Assembly (NCBI RefSeq): GCF_007489275.1
Contig: NZ_VLNR01000063.1
Location: forward strand, 1 to 41,353
Length of the DNA: 41,353 bases
Source of the DNA: Aquimarina algiphila
Lineage (GTDB): Bacteria > Bacteroidota > Bacteroidia > Flavobacteriales > Flavobacteriaceae
Direction of reading: 5' to 3'
The translations under genes were made by a program, and so were the position numbers. Under the pieces are notes generated by a model. That model made no database searches, was not told the DNA's origin, and saw only the letters and a program-made list of their open reading frames with translations. Positions 17,769 through 27,128 of the stretch are shown piece by piece (the stretch's first letter is position 1; each line of letters opens with the position of its first letter).

Positions 17769-18299
17769 TTGAATATAGGCACTACAAAATATAATGTAAG
17801 AGAGGCTAATCAGAATGAGTTTGATGAAATAGGAGAATTAATGGTTAATGTATATTCTCAATTAGAAGGCTTTCCGAATAAAAATGAGCAACCAAACTAT
17901 TATTCAATGCTTGCAAATATTGGAAATTTAACAAAAAACCCAAAGACTAAGCTATTGGTAGCCGTTTCTCCTAATGGAAAGATTGGAGGGAGTGTGGTTT
18001 ACTTTGGTGATATGAAATACTATGGTTCGGGAGGTACTGCCACAAAAGAGAAAGGCGCAGCGGGCTTTAGGCTGTTAGCGGTTGATGTAAATACCAGAGG
18101 CAATGGCTTAGGCAGGCTCTTGACTGAAGCTTGTATAGAAATAGCGAAAGATGAAAATCAAAATCAGATTATAATTCACTCAACAAAAGCAATGCAAATT
18201 GCATGGAAGATGTATGAGAATATTGGATTTAAAAGGTCTGAAGATTTAGATTTTAAACAAGGAGAACTACCTGTTTTTGGTTTTCGACTAATGTTATAG
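17769..18299 (+). CDS. GNAT family N-acetyltransferase (TTG start likely)
   Basis: An acetyltransferase of about 177 residues. The acetyl-CoA-binding motif is VNTRGNGLGRLLTEACIEIA, preceded by the strand GFRLLAVD and followed by the C-terminal AWKMYENIGFKRSEDL, as in many GNATs. The acceptor substrate is unknown. The frame is open back to an ATG at 17700, inside the preceding gene, but the extra 23 residues (MVCKTLNFSF...) look unlike a GNAT N-terminus. The TTG at 17769 gives MNIGTTKYNVREA, which fits the family, so I use it. A bidirectional terminator follows. Confidence 0.8.
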   Translation: MNIGTTKYNVREANQNEFDEIGELMVNVYSQLEGFPNKNEQPNYYSMLANIGNLTKNPKTKLLVAVSPNGKIGGSVVYFGDMKYYGSGGTATKEKGAAGFRLLAVDVNTRGNGLGRLLTEACIEIAKDENQNQIIIHSTKAMQIAWKMYENIGFKRSEDLDFKQGELPVFGFRLML

Positions 18300-18302
18300 T
18301 AT

Positions 18303-18337
18303 AAAAAAAAGGCCCTTTAAAAGGGCCATTTTTTATA
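18303..18337. terminator. Bidirectional terminator between the GNAT and M61 genes
   Basis: The stem GGCCCTT / AAGGGCC with a three-base loop is flanked by eight A residues on the left and a T-rich run on the right, so it can end transcription from both convergent genes. Confidence 0.9.
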
Positions 18338-18352
18338 TACCATAAGGAATAG

Positions 18353-20230
18353 TTATCCTTTTAACCACGCATCCCTAAGCGTGGATTTTTGTTTTGATGC
18401 TGCCGTATCTGCTTTGAGTTTTTTACCATTTGTAAAAGACTTAGTTACTTTAGTTTTTATAACAATATCCTCTCCTGCTCTATTTAACTTTACTTCGACA
18501 TCATCTCCTTCTTGCCATTGAAAAGTTGAACCCAATACACTATTTGCATTCTGTAAGGTTAGTTTTGTACCGTTTACCTCTACGATATCGTCATTAGGCT
18601 TCACTCCATTATCTGCCCAGAAACTGTTATCTGAAACTAAATCAGTAAAAAAGATAGTGCCTTTTTCTTGATTACCAGCAACAATTAACGCTCCCGAATT
18701 TTGAATATAATTTGTTTCCACTTTTTCAGACGCTACAGAAAGCCCTACTTTATTAAAGAAATCCTCATAATTAATTGGTGTTTTTCCTTCTACGTGTTTT
18801 TTCAAGAATTCACCAATCGATGGATACGTCATGGCAGTAATTTCTTCAATAATTTTGTCATCTTCAAAAGGTTTGTTTTTCCCATATTTTAAAGATAATT
18901 CTTTCATCAAAGATAAAATGCCTCTCGTACCATTACTTTCTTCTCGCATCAAAATATCGATACACATTCCTATGAGTGCTCCTTTTTCATATACATTAAC
19001 ATAATTGGACGCGTATGGTTCTTCTAAAATATTCTCACTCATTACCGTAAAACTCATTGTATCATCAAATCCATTTGCACTTTGAATTTTACCCATTACT
19101 TTATCATAAAACTCTTGTTCTTCTACCAAACCTTGATTTACTTGAAATAAAGTAGCAAAGTACTCAGTTACTCCCTCATACATCCATAAGTGTTTTGAAA
19201 AAGTCGGTTTATTATAATCAAAATAATGTACATCTTCAGAATGCACGCTAAGTGGAGTTACAATATGAAAAAATTCGTGAGATACTACATCTATCATAGC
19301 CGAAGCAAGAGCCTCATCTGGCATTTGCTCTGGCAAAACAACAACAGTAGACGTATGATGTTCTAACGCTCCAAACCCTGTTGGCGAATCTTCAGTTCCC
19401 TCTGCTAGATAAAGATAAATATCATATCGAGGGGTACTATTAATATCTCCAAGATATGCTTTTTGTCCTTTCATCATTTTAAATACAGTCTCTTTTATTT
19501 TTGCTGCGGTATGTACTTTATTCGGAGAATATATACTCAAAACAATTTTAATATCTCCAACCATAAATTCCTCGACATCAAGATTACCATACATCATTGG
19601 ATTATCTGTTACCTCAAAATATCTAGCTGCAAAATACTTATCTGTAGTAACCTTACCATCTTCACTAGTTTCTGATCCTACTTTTTGTAGCGCAGATGTC
19701 CTTTTCATATCTGTTGGTGCTTTTACATCCAAAGCATACTGATTGTTTTTTAAAACATCAAAATACCCAATAAATCCATGAAGGTTTAATACGTAATTTT
19801 CTGGTTCTGTATTAGTTCCTGATGGGGAAAAAGGAGTACCGACATCTGTATTTTCAATATCATACGTATCATTTACTAAATACGTTATTTTATCAAGTTG
19901 TTTAGCATTTGGTATTAACCATATATTAGTATCCTTTTTCTCGATATTAATTTCATTCCCTTCATAATCAAAAGCTTTAACCTCATCAACAAACTTTCCA
20001 AAATCACTAACGGCATAGGTTCCCTGAACTACTTTAGGAATATAGTACTTTACAGAATCTTGGGTAAAACGTCCCGGATCTATTGTAACCGGTATTTTAT
20101 CTTCTTTAACTTGAGTTAAGTCAATAGCTGTCGCTATAGGTGAGTTTGTTGCAATATCATTGGATGGGTTCTTTGTTCCACATCCAATTAGTAATACACC
20201 AATTGAAATCTTGGCTAATGTGTTCTTCAT
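18353..20230 (-). CDS. M61 family metallopeptidase lipoprotein with PDZ domain
   Basis: A 625-residue lipoprotein (lipobox LLIGC, Cys17), so anchored in the envelope. The catalytic domain has the zinc motif HEFFH (residues 318-322) with the third ligand E352 in YEGVTEYFATL, as in M61 glycyl-aminopeptidase-like enzymes. An N-terminal beta domain (about 40-240) precedes it, and a PDZ-like domain lies at about 515-600 (NDDIVEVNGTKL). It probably trims peptides in the periplasm; the specificity for Gly or Ala known in some family members is not proven here. A hairpin with a T run lies in its leader (20270-20290). Confidence 0.9.
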   Translation of the reverse strand: MKNTLAKISIGVLLIGCGTKNPSNDIATNSPIATAIDLTQVKEDKIPVTIDPGRFTQDSVKYYIPKVVQGTYAVSDFGKFVDEVKAFDYEGNEINIEKKDTNIWLIPNAKQLDKITYLVNDTYDIENTDVGTPFSPSGTNTEPENYVLNLHGFIGYFDVLKNNQYALDVKAPTDMKRTSALQKVGSETSEDGKVTTDKYFAARYFEVTDNPMMYGNLDVEEFMVGDIKIVLSIYSPNKVHTAAKIKETVFKMMKGQKAYLGDINSTPRYDIYLYLAEGTEDSPTGFGALEHHTSTVVVLPEQMPDEALASAMIDVVSHEFFHIVTPLSVHSEDVHYFDYNKPTFSKHLWMYEGVTEYFATLFQVNQGLVEEQEFYDKVMGKIQSANGFDDTMSFTVMSENILEEPYASNYVNVYEKGALIGMCIDILMREESNGTRGILSLMKELSLKYGKNKPFEDDKIIEEITAMTYPSIGEFLKKHVEGKTPINYEDFFNKVGLSVASEKVETNYIQNSGALIVAGNQEKGTIFFTDLVSDNSFWADNGVKPNDDIVEVNGTKLTLQNANSVLGSTFQWQEGDDVEVKLNRAGEDIVIKTKVTKSFTNGKKLKADTAASKQKSTLRDAWLKG

Positions 20231-20269
20231 TGTATAAAATTAACTATTTACTATTTCTAGACTAAAAAA

Positions 20270-20290
20270 AAAGTTGAGTGTTTCAACTTT
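20270..20290 (-). promoter_or_regulatory. Terminator-like hairpin upstream of the M61 gene
   Basis: The perfect eight-base stem AAAGTTGA / TCAACTTT with a five-base loop is followed on the minus strand by nine T residues. It lies 40-60 bases before the M61 start codon, between two divergent genes, where no upstream transcript needs ending. It may be a leader attenuator or the end of a short RNA. Confidence 0.45.
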
Positions 20291-20361
20291 AATAGCGCAA
20301 ATTATACATTTTGTGTAGACTTTGGCTTATTTTTAGCACTTTTTATAACAAAACCTCAATT

Positions 20362-21135
20362 TTGGACTTAATAATTGATAATCATCGATTACGACTCTCT
20401 ACAACAATCGATTTAATTGACAAGAGAAAACCGACATTTATTTTTCTTCATGATTCTCTAGGATGCAATGAATTATGGAGAGATTTCCCTCAGAAACTGG
20501 CTTCTGAAACAGGATATAATGCTATTTCTTATGACAGACAGGGATATGGCCAATCAGAGCCTTTTGCAACCTTAGAACGTGATCATAACTATTTAAAAAA
20601 GGAAGCACAGACGTTAGGAAAAATAATAAAACATTTATCGTTAAAAAATGTAATCTTATTTGGTCATAGTGATGGCGGAAGTATCGCACTCCTAGCAGCC
20701 GCATTATTTCCTGAAAGTATAATTGGTATTATTACAGAAGGAGCTCATGTATTTGTAGAACAAGAAACTATTAATGGTATTAAAGCTGCCGTTGAAGCCT
20801 ATAAAAATACAAATCTTAGGGAAAAATTAATAAAATATCATGGAGATAAGACTGATGACGTTTTTAGAGTATGGACCAAAACCTGGTTATCCAAATCATA
20901 TCAATCCTGGAATATTGAAGAATATTTACCACACATCATCTGTCCATCATTAATAATCCAAGGTAAAAAAGATGAATATGGCACAATTGATCAAGTAAAT
21001 GCTATTGTAAATACAACTAAAGGAAATTCAACATCATTACTAATTCCTGAAGTAGGTCACACTCCGCATCGGGAAAATCCTGAAGTTGTTATTGGTGAAA
21101 CTATTAAATTTATAAGAAAAATTGTCTTTTCATGA
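20362..21135 (+). CDS. Alpha/beta hydrolase (TTG start)
   Basis: About 257 residues with the alpha/beta-hydrolase fold: oxyanion-loop strand FIFLHDSLG, nucleophile elbow GHSDGG, and the catalytic histidine in EVGHTPHREN; the acid is probably the Asp in GKKDEYG. No signal peptide is present, so it is cytoplasmic. The substrate is unknown (esters or lactones are typical). There is no ATG in a suitable place: the frame opens at a TTG at 20311, but TTG at 20362 gives MDLIIDNHRLRL, a more natural start for this family, so I choose it. The S9 peptidase gene follows in the same direction. Confidence 0.82.
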   Translation: MDLIIDNHRLRLSTTIDLIDKRKPTFIFLHDSLGCNELWRDFPQKLASETGYNAISYDRQGYGQSEPFATLERDHNYLKKEAQTLGKIIKHLSLKNVILFGHSDGGSIALLAAALFPESIIGIITEGAHVFVEQETINGIKAAVEAYKNTNLREKLIKYHGDKTDDVFRVWTKTWLSKSYQSWNIEEYLPHIICPSLIIQGKKDEYGTIDQVNAIVNTTKGNSTSLLIPEVGHTPHRENPEVVIGETIKFIRKIVFS

Positions 21136-21242
21136 TTAGCTATTTAAAAACTGGTAACAAATATTTATGTTTAGACATTAATAAGTACATCTTTATTATC
21201 AAAAATATTAATTTATTATCATTGTAATCTAAAATTAGAATT

Positions 21243-23672
21243 ATGAAATCCATCAAATTAATCTCATTTTTTTTCTTTACTACATGCATTCTTTATGGTC
21301 AGGAAAGTGTAGACTATCAAAAGCCTCCTAAAGAAATTTTAGATTTAGTAGATGTGCCTCTTGCGCCTTCTGTTCGTATTGATAATAAAGGAGAAAACTT
21401 AGTTTTTCTTTATAGAGATAGCTATAAGACAATTGAAGAATTATCAGAAAAAGAAATGCGATTAGCAGGATTACGAATTAATCCTAAAACTAATATTTCA
21501 AGTAGAGCTAATTATTACAATAATATCAAACTAAAAAAAACAAATGATAAGGAAGCTATTCAAGTTATAGGGCTGCCAAAAAATGTAAGAATAACTAATT
21601 TTAATTGGTCTCCTGATCAGAATAAAGCTGCATTTACTAATACAACATCAAAAGGTGTAGAATTATGGGTATTAGATATTTCAGAAGGTAAAGCTAGTAA
21701 AATCACAGATGCAAATCTAAACGCTAATATGGGAATTCCTTTTAAATGGTTTAGAGATAATTCAGCCTTATTAGTAAAATTTCTTCCATCTAATAAGAAA
21801 CAACTTATCGATAATGAAGAGGCAGTCCCAACAGGACCTACAATAACAATAAGTGAAGGAGCAAAAGCACAAAATCGAACATATCAGGATTTATTAAAGA
21901 ATCCAAATGATGAGTACAACTTTGAACAGTTAACTACCTCAGAAATTAAAAAAGTAAATCTTGATGGAACCTCAACAAGTTGGTTATCAGAGGCAATGTA
22001 TCGTAACTTTTCGTTCTCCCCAGATGGTAAATATGTAATTGCAACTACAATTCAAAAACCTTTTTCTTATCTAGTTCCGTATAGACGCTTTCCCCAAGAA
22101 ACCAAATTATACAAGAGTAATGGAGAAGAGATAAAAACCATCAATAAAGTACCTCTCTCCGAAGTCCTTCCAAAAGGATTTATGTCAACAAGAATCGGTA
22201 AAAGGTCTATGACTTGGCGCAAAGATCAACCAGCTACCTTAGTTTGGGTTGAAGCATTGGACAACGGAGATCCTAAAATAGAAGTTAAATATCGCGATGA
22301 AGTATATCAACTAAAAGCTCCTTTCAATGATACTCCAAAATCAATTTTAAAAACTATCAATCGCTTTGGAGGAATTAACTGGACTAATAATAGTGAGCTT
22401 GCAATCGCTTATGATTATTGGTGGAATACTCGAAATACAAAGACCTATATTTTTAATCCATCAAAACCGAATCAAAAATCAAATATTATCCATGATAGAA
22501 ATTACCAAGATAGATATAATGATCCTGGGGAACCTATAAAAATTAAAAATGAATATGGATATTCTGTAATTAATATTGATAATGATAATATCTATATGGT
22601 AGGAGATGGCTATACCAAAGATGGGCAATTTCCATTTATAGATAAACTTAATGTAAAATCTAATGAAACTATTCGTATTTATCAATCTGAATACACAGAT
22701 AAGGTAGAAAATATTTATTCGGCAATAGATATAAAAAAAGGAGATTTTTTAGTAAGAATAGAATCTCCTAACGAATATCCAAATTATTATATAAGAAACA
22801 TCAAAACAGCAAAAAACTTAAAACAAATAACTGCTTTTGAAAATCCTTTTTCTGGTATACAAAATGTTCATAAAGAAGTTATAAAATATAAGAGAGAGGA
22901 TGGATTAGAACTTTCGGGCACACTATATCTTCCAGTAGATTATGATAAATCAAAAAAGGAAAAAATGCCAATGATTCTTTGGGCATATCCAGTTGAATTT
23001 AAGGATAAGACTAGTGCATCGCAATCTACTTCAAACCCAAATAAATTCACGTATCCTTTCTGGGGGTCAATGCTTTACTGGGTTACCAGAGGATATGTAG
23101 TATTAGACGGTGCTTCATTTCCAATTGTGGGAGAAGGAAACGAAGAGCCAAATGATTCTTTTAGAAAACAATTGATAGCAAATGGTAAAGCTGCAATAGA
23201 CGCAGTAAATACATTAGGTTATATTGATCCTGAGAGAGTAGCAATTGGCGGGCATTCTTATGGAGCATTTATGACCGCTAATTTACTGTCTCATTCTAAT
23301 CTTTTCGCTGCTGGAATAGCTAGAAGTGGCGCTTACAATAGAACCCTCACTCCTTTTGGTTTTCAAAGTGAGGAACGAAGTTATTGGGAAGCACCAGAAA
23401 TATACTATACAATGTCCCCATTTATGCATGCTGATAAAATGAAAACTCCTTTGCTATTAATACATGGACAAGCAGATAATAATTCTGGCACCTATCCTTT
23501 ACAAAGTGAACGTTATTTTAATGCATTAAAAGGGTTAGGAGCAACTACAAGATTAGTGATGTTACCAAAAGAAAGTCATGGATACAGAGCAAAAGAATCA
23601 ATATTACACTTATTATGGGAACAAGATCAATGGCTAGAGAAATATGTGAAGAATAGAAAAAAATTAAAGTAA
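21243..23672 (+). CDS. Secreted S9 family prolyl-oligopeptidase-like serine peptidase
   Basis: An 809-residue exported peptidase with a signal peptide (about residues 1-20, ending LYGQ). Residues about 40-540 form the beta-propeller that restricts access to the active site. The alpha/beta-hydrolase domain carries the triad S672 (GGHSYGAF), D745 (GQADNNSG) and H779 (ESHGYR). The spacing matches S9 peptidases; the sequence around the serine and the overall layout resemble the glutamyl-endopeptidase-like S9 branch, though specificity cannot be read with certainty. It likely degrades peptides in the periplasm. A hairpin terminator shared with the opposing kinase gene follows. Confidence 0.92.
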   Translation: MKSIKLISFFFFTTCILYGQESVDYQKPPKEILDLVDVPLAPSVRIDNKGENLVFLYRDSYKTIEELSEKEMRLAGLRINPKTNISSRANYYNNIKLKKTNDKEAIQVIGLPKNVRITNFNWSPDQNKAAFTNTTSKGVELWVLDISEGKASKITDANLNANMGIPFKWFRDNSALLVKFLPSNKKQLIDNEEAVPTGPTITISEGAKAQNRTYQDLLKNPNDEYNFEQLTTSEIKKVNLDGTSTSWLSEAMYRNFSFSPDGKYVIATTIQKPFSYLVPYRRFPQETKLYKSNGEEIKTINKVPLSEVLPKGFMSTRIGKRSMTWRKDQPATLVWVEALDNGDPKIEVKYRDEVYQLKAPFNDTPKSILKTINRFGGINWTNNSELAIAYDYWWNTRNTKTYIFNPSKPNQKSNIIHDRNYQDRYNDPGEPIKIKNEYGYSVINIDNDNIYMVGDGYTKDGQFPFIDKLNVKSNETIRIYQSEYTDKVENIYSAIDIKKGDFLVRIESPNEYPNYYIRNIKTAKNLKQITAFENPFSGIQNVHKEVIKYKREDGLELSGTLYLPVDYDKSKKEKMPMILWAYPVEFKDKTSASQSTSNPNKFTYPFWGSMLYWVTRGYVVLDGASFPIVGEGNEEPNDSFRKQLIANGKAAIDAVNTLGYIDPERVAIGGHSYGAFMTANLLSHSNLFAAGIARSGAYNRTLTPFGFQSEERSYWEAPEIYYTMSPFMHADKMKTPLLLIHGQADNNSGTYPLQSERYFNALKGLGATTRLVMLPKESHGYRAKESILHLLWEQDQWLEKYVKNRKKLK

Positions 23673-23684
23673 AAAGTATTAATT

Positions 23685-23730
23685 AAAATATAAGAAATAG
23701 TCTCTGATTATAGGCTATTCCTTATATTTT
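23685..23730. terminator. Bidirectional terminator between the S9 peptidase and kinase genes
   Basis: AAAATATAAGAAATAG pairs with CTATTCCTTATATTTT (one internal mismatch) around a 14-base loop; both sides end in A/T runs. Confidence 0.7.
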
Positions 23731-23735
23731 TAATT

Positions 23736-25937
23736 CTACCGCAATAAATGCTTTGTAATTATATTCTTGAGGTCATTTTTATTAAGTGGCTTATTTATAA
23801 TATCATTCATTCCAATTGCCATACATTCTTCTTCTATTTCACTTAGCTCTGAAGCGGTGAGTGCAATAATAGGTGTCGTCTGATCAAATTCGCGTATACG
23901 TCTAGTAGCCTCTGTTCCGTTAAGGTACGGCATATTAAGATCCATAAGAATAAGGTCAAAATCTTCCTTTTGAACCATTTGTACAGCATTAAAACCATTT
24001 TCTACAATAGTACAATCATATCCTATTATGTTTAAAAGATTTTTAGTCACAATTTGATTTATCTTATTGTCTTCTGCAACCAATATTCTTCTATACATTG
24101 CATTAATCCCATCAGCATTCGTATCGATGTCTTGTTCTTCTTTTTCATTTATAACCTCTAACTCTAAATCAAAATAGAATCGTGTCCCTCTTCCCTCTTT
24201 GCTATCCAGATGAATTTCGCTATCCATCATTTCTAAGAGATTTTTCACAATCGACAGCCCTAATCCAGTTCCCTCTGCCTTGTTAAACTCCCTACCTACA
24301 TGAGAAAATTTTTCGAATACAAATTCTTTTTTATCTTCGGGAATACCTACACCATTATCTTCTATTTCATATCGAATTGTGATCATATCCTTATCCAGGG
24401 AAATGATCTTAATTCTTAGCCATATCTTTCCGTTTTCGGTAAACTTAGTTGAATTTCCTATTAAGTTAATTAAAACTTCAGAGACTTTAAGCGAGTCAAC
24501 ACTTAATACATCCGGCAATTCATCTGGTATTTGTAAGATAAGTTCATTGTTTTTATTCTTTGCCTGATACTCAAAAGAGTATAATAGATTTTTTGATAAT
24601 TGAAGAAGGTTAGTTGGAGTACGTGTTAATTTTTCATTGTTAGATTCTATTTTACTTATTTTCAGAACTTTATTTATCAAGTCCAATAAATAATCTCCAG
24701 AGAATTTTAAAGAGTTAAGGAGTTTTTTATGTTTGGCAGGAATATCATTTTCTTCTAATAATAAGGTTGTAATACCTACAACTCCATATAGCGGAGTTCT
24801 TAATTCATGACTTACGGTAGAAATAAATTGAGATTTTGTATTCGTAAGTTTTTCTGCTTCAGCTTTTGCTTTGATTAACTCTTCATTTCGTTCTTCTAAT
24901 ACTTTATTAAGTTTCTTCTTTGATGAATATCCATAAAAAACAAAAAGTATCCCAGCTAGTAACAAAATAAGACTTATCGAAGTAATAGTAATAACAATAT
25001 TTCTCTTATCAATTTTTGCCAGGTACTCTTTTTCTCTTCTATTAGCTTCTAATTCTCTTTTAAATTCACTTATATTAAAATTTAGTTTAGCAACTTCTAT
25101 TTGTTGTAATTTTTCTTCATCTAATAGTTTATCCCTATAAAACAGGTGTTTATTTATGCTATATAGTGCAGAGTCTGCATTACCTACTTTTTCAAAAGCT
25201 TCTGCTTTTGCTTTATATGCCTCATTAAGGATCGAAAAAACATTTATTCCTTCTAGGTTTGTTATAGCTTCATTTAATAACTGATGTGATCTCTCATATT
25301 GTTCTTTGCCAATATAATAACGGCCTAAAAGGTATTTCACATGACTTGTTGCCACAATACCAAAAGAACCTGCATGATCTTCGGTTAATTTTTCGGCTTT
25401 TTTTAGATATGGAAATGCTTGGTCAAATTCTTTTTCTTTAATATATATCCACCCTATGTTTAATACAGGAGGAAATTCTTTGCTTTTGTCTTTAACCTTT
25501 TCCGCAACCTCAAGCGATTGATTGAAGTAATCCATTCCTCTTTCTACTTCACCAAGTCCATCTGAATACACCCCACCTAACGCATTCAAACTATATGATA
25601 TCATTACTGTATCTTTAGCTTTTCTTGCATATTTTAATGCTTCCTGACTATGAAACTCCATGTTTTTATAGTCTTCTATAACTTCATAATTACTTACCAT
25701 TAAATAATGACCTTTACATATATACTCGTCACTATTTAATTGATGTGCAAGGTCAATTGTTTTAATGGCATAATCCAATGACTCTTTTATTTTGAAAGCA
25801 GTACGAAATTTTTTGGATTTTGAAAGGAACACTTCTAAACTATCGCTAACCTCTATTACATCATTATTTTGTCCATAAGAAACAAATCCCATGAATATAA
25901 AGTAACATACGAACAATACTTTTCTAAAAGTTCCCAA
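23736..25937 (-). CDS. TPR-containing hybrid sensor histidine kinase/response regulator
   Basis: A 733-residue two-component protein. Order: signal peptide (1-22); periplasmic TPR repeats (about 45-275); membrane helix (about 313-337); short coiled coil (340-368); HisKA domain with phospho-acceptor H377 (STVSHELRTPLYG); ATPase domain with the N box around N495, DNGVGIP (527-533) and GTGLGLS (556-562); receiver domain with D666 (LILMDLNMPYLNG). The TPRs probably sense an envelope protein, and the phosphate would pass to the fused receiver. No DNA-binding output domain and no partner regulator are in the window, so the output must be elsewhere. This is a common Bacteroidota architecture. Confidence 0.95.
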   Translation of the reverse strand: MGTFRKVLFVCYFIFMGFVSYGQNNDVIEVSDSLEVFLSKSKKFRTAFKIKESLDYAIKTIDLAHQLNSDEYICKGHYLMVSNYEVIEDYKNMEFHSQEALKYARKAKDTVMISYSLNALGGVYSDGLGEVERGMDYFNQSLEVAEKVKDKSKEFPPVLNIGWIYIKEKEFDQAFPYLKKAEKLTEDHAGSFGIVATSHVKYLLGRYYIGKEQYERSHQLLNEAITNLEGINVFSILNEAYKAKAEAFEKVGNADSALYSINKHLFYRDKLLDEEKLQQIEVAKLNFNISEFKRELEANRREKEYLAKIDKRNIVITITSISLILLLAGILFVFYGYSSKKKLNKVLEERNEELIKAKAEAEKLTNTKSQFISTVSHELRTPLYGVVGITTLLLEENDIPAKHKKLLNSLKFSGDYLLDLINKVLKISKIESNNEKLTRTPTNLLQLSKNLLYSFEYQAKNKNNELILQIPDELPDVLSVDSLKVSEVLINLIGNSTKFTENGKIWLRIKIISLDKDMITIRYEIEDNGVGIPEDKKEFVFEKFSHVGREFNKAEGTGLGLSIVKNLLEMMDSEIHLDSKEGRGTRFYFDLELEVINEKEEQDIDTNADGINAMYRRILVAEDNKINQIVTKNLLNIIGYDCTIVENGFNAVQMVQKEDFDLILMDLNMPYLNGTEATRRIREFDQTTPIIALTASELSEIEEECMAIGMNDIINKPLNKNDLKNIITKHLLR

Positions 25938-26106
25938 ACTATAGATTTAATATGTATTCTATTAATACAGTGAATTTGTAATTCCTAAAGATTTTCCCCA
26001 AAATCTGTAAACAGATATTCACTATCAGAATGTTAAATTAATGAAAAAAACATTAAAAAACACCTAAAAGTAACATTGATCCTTTTATATCGATATAGAT
26101 TTTACT

Positions 26107-27006
26107 TTATTTTTTCTGTTTTGAAATCACGTAAACTCCAAAAATGACAATTAAAGCTCCGACAATTTGTATTAATGAAAGGTTTTCGCCCAAAAAGAAA
26201 TATGCCAATACTATTGTAGATATAGGACCTAAACTTGCGATAATAGAAAAATTAGATGCTCCTAGTTTTGCTATCGCTGCTGAAACAAGATAAGACGGTA
26301 TAATTGTTGAAAAAATTGCCATTGCAATGCAAATCAAATACAATTCTAAAGGATAATTCATAATATCTCCTCTATCAAAAACCAGATATTGTATAATGAT
26401 ACATAATGAAGAAATTATCATTGCATATGATGTAAAGGTTATCACTCCAAATTTAGGAATCAGCCATCCACTTCCTACAAGATAAGTAGCATATGTTAAT
26501 GCACTCAAAAAGATTAACATTGCTCCTAACGTAATGTTATTGGTTTCTGTTTCCATCTGGAGTTCTCCCCAAAATGTAATAATTACCCCTATATAAGTTA
26601 TCAAAATAGCAGCTAACTGTTGCCGTGTTATGATATTTTTTAAAAAAACTCTTGAAATAATAATTACTAATGTTGGATATAAAAAAAGAATGATTCTCTC
26701 TAACCCTGCCTTTATAAATTGTAATCCAAGAAAATCGAAGTAGCTGGCTAAATAGTATCCTACGAACCCAAAAAATACAATCCAGCTATAATCTTTGATT
26801 TTAATTTTTTCTTTCTGTACAGGTTTATTAAAAAAAGCAATCACAAGATAAACCGGTAGCGAAAACACCATTCTAAATAATAATAGATGTTCAGAACTTA
26901 TTTCATACTTATACGCCAGTTTAACTAAAACAGCTTTCGCAGAAAATAGAACTACTCCAACTACAGCCAGTACAATTCCGTACGAAGATAATTTGGTGTT
27001 TTGCAT
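26107..27006 (-). CDS. EamA/DMT family transporter
   Basis: A 299-residue membrane protein with ten predicted membrane segments in two EamA repeats (about 12-145 and 155-296), the classic drug/metabolite transporter layout. The N-terminal segment VLAVVGVVLFSAKAVLVKLAYKY and the C-terminal SIIASLGPISTIVLAYFFLGENLS are typical of the repeats. Such proteins move amino acids, nucleotides or other metabolites across the inner membrane; the substrate cannot be predicted. A ychF terminator lies upstream, so it has its own promoter. Confidence 0.92.
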   Translation of the reverse strand: MQNTKLSSYGIVLAVVGVVLFSAKAVLVKLAYKYEISSEHLLLFRMVFSLPVYLVIAFFNKPVQKEKIKIKDYSWIVFFGFVGYYLASYFDFLGLQFIKAGLERIILFLYPTLVIIISRVFLKNIITRQQLAAILITYIGVIITFWGELQMETETNNITLGAMLIFLSALTYATYLVGSGWLIPKFGVITFTSYAMIISSLCIIIQYLVFDRGDIMNYPLELYLICIAMAIFSTIIPSYLVSAAIAKLGASNFSIIASLGPISTIVLAYFFLGENLSLIQIVGALIVIFGVYVISKQKK

Positions 27007-27073
27007 TTCTCAAAAATAGTAGTATTCAGTTTTAGTCATAATCACGGTTTGTATAAATTACAATCGCCAACAC

Positions 27074-27107
27074 AAAAAAACCTTCCTAAAAAATAGGAAG
27101 GTTTTTT
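27074..27107 (-). terminator. Intrinsic terminator of ychF
   Basis: CCTTCCTA / TAGGAAGG with a five-base A loop, flanked by A and T runs, lies just after the ychF stop. Confidence 0.88.
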
Positions 27108-27128
27108 AAAATGTCTTGATATTGTTTA

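Noticed and set aside
26003..26097. Small palindromes ATCTGT-AA-ACAGAT and TATATCGATATA upstream of the hybrid kinase
   Set aside because: Each occurs once and is short for such AT-rich DNA, so chance cannot be excluded.
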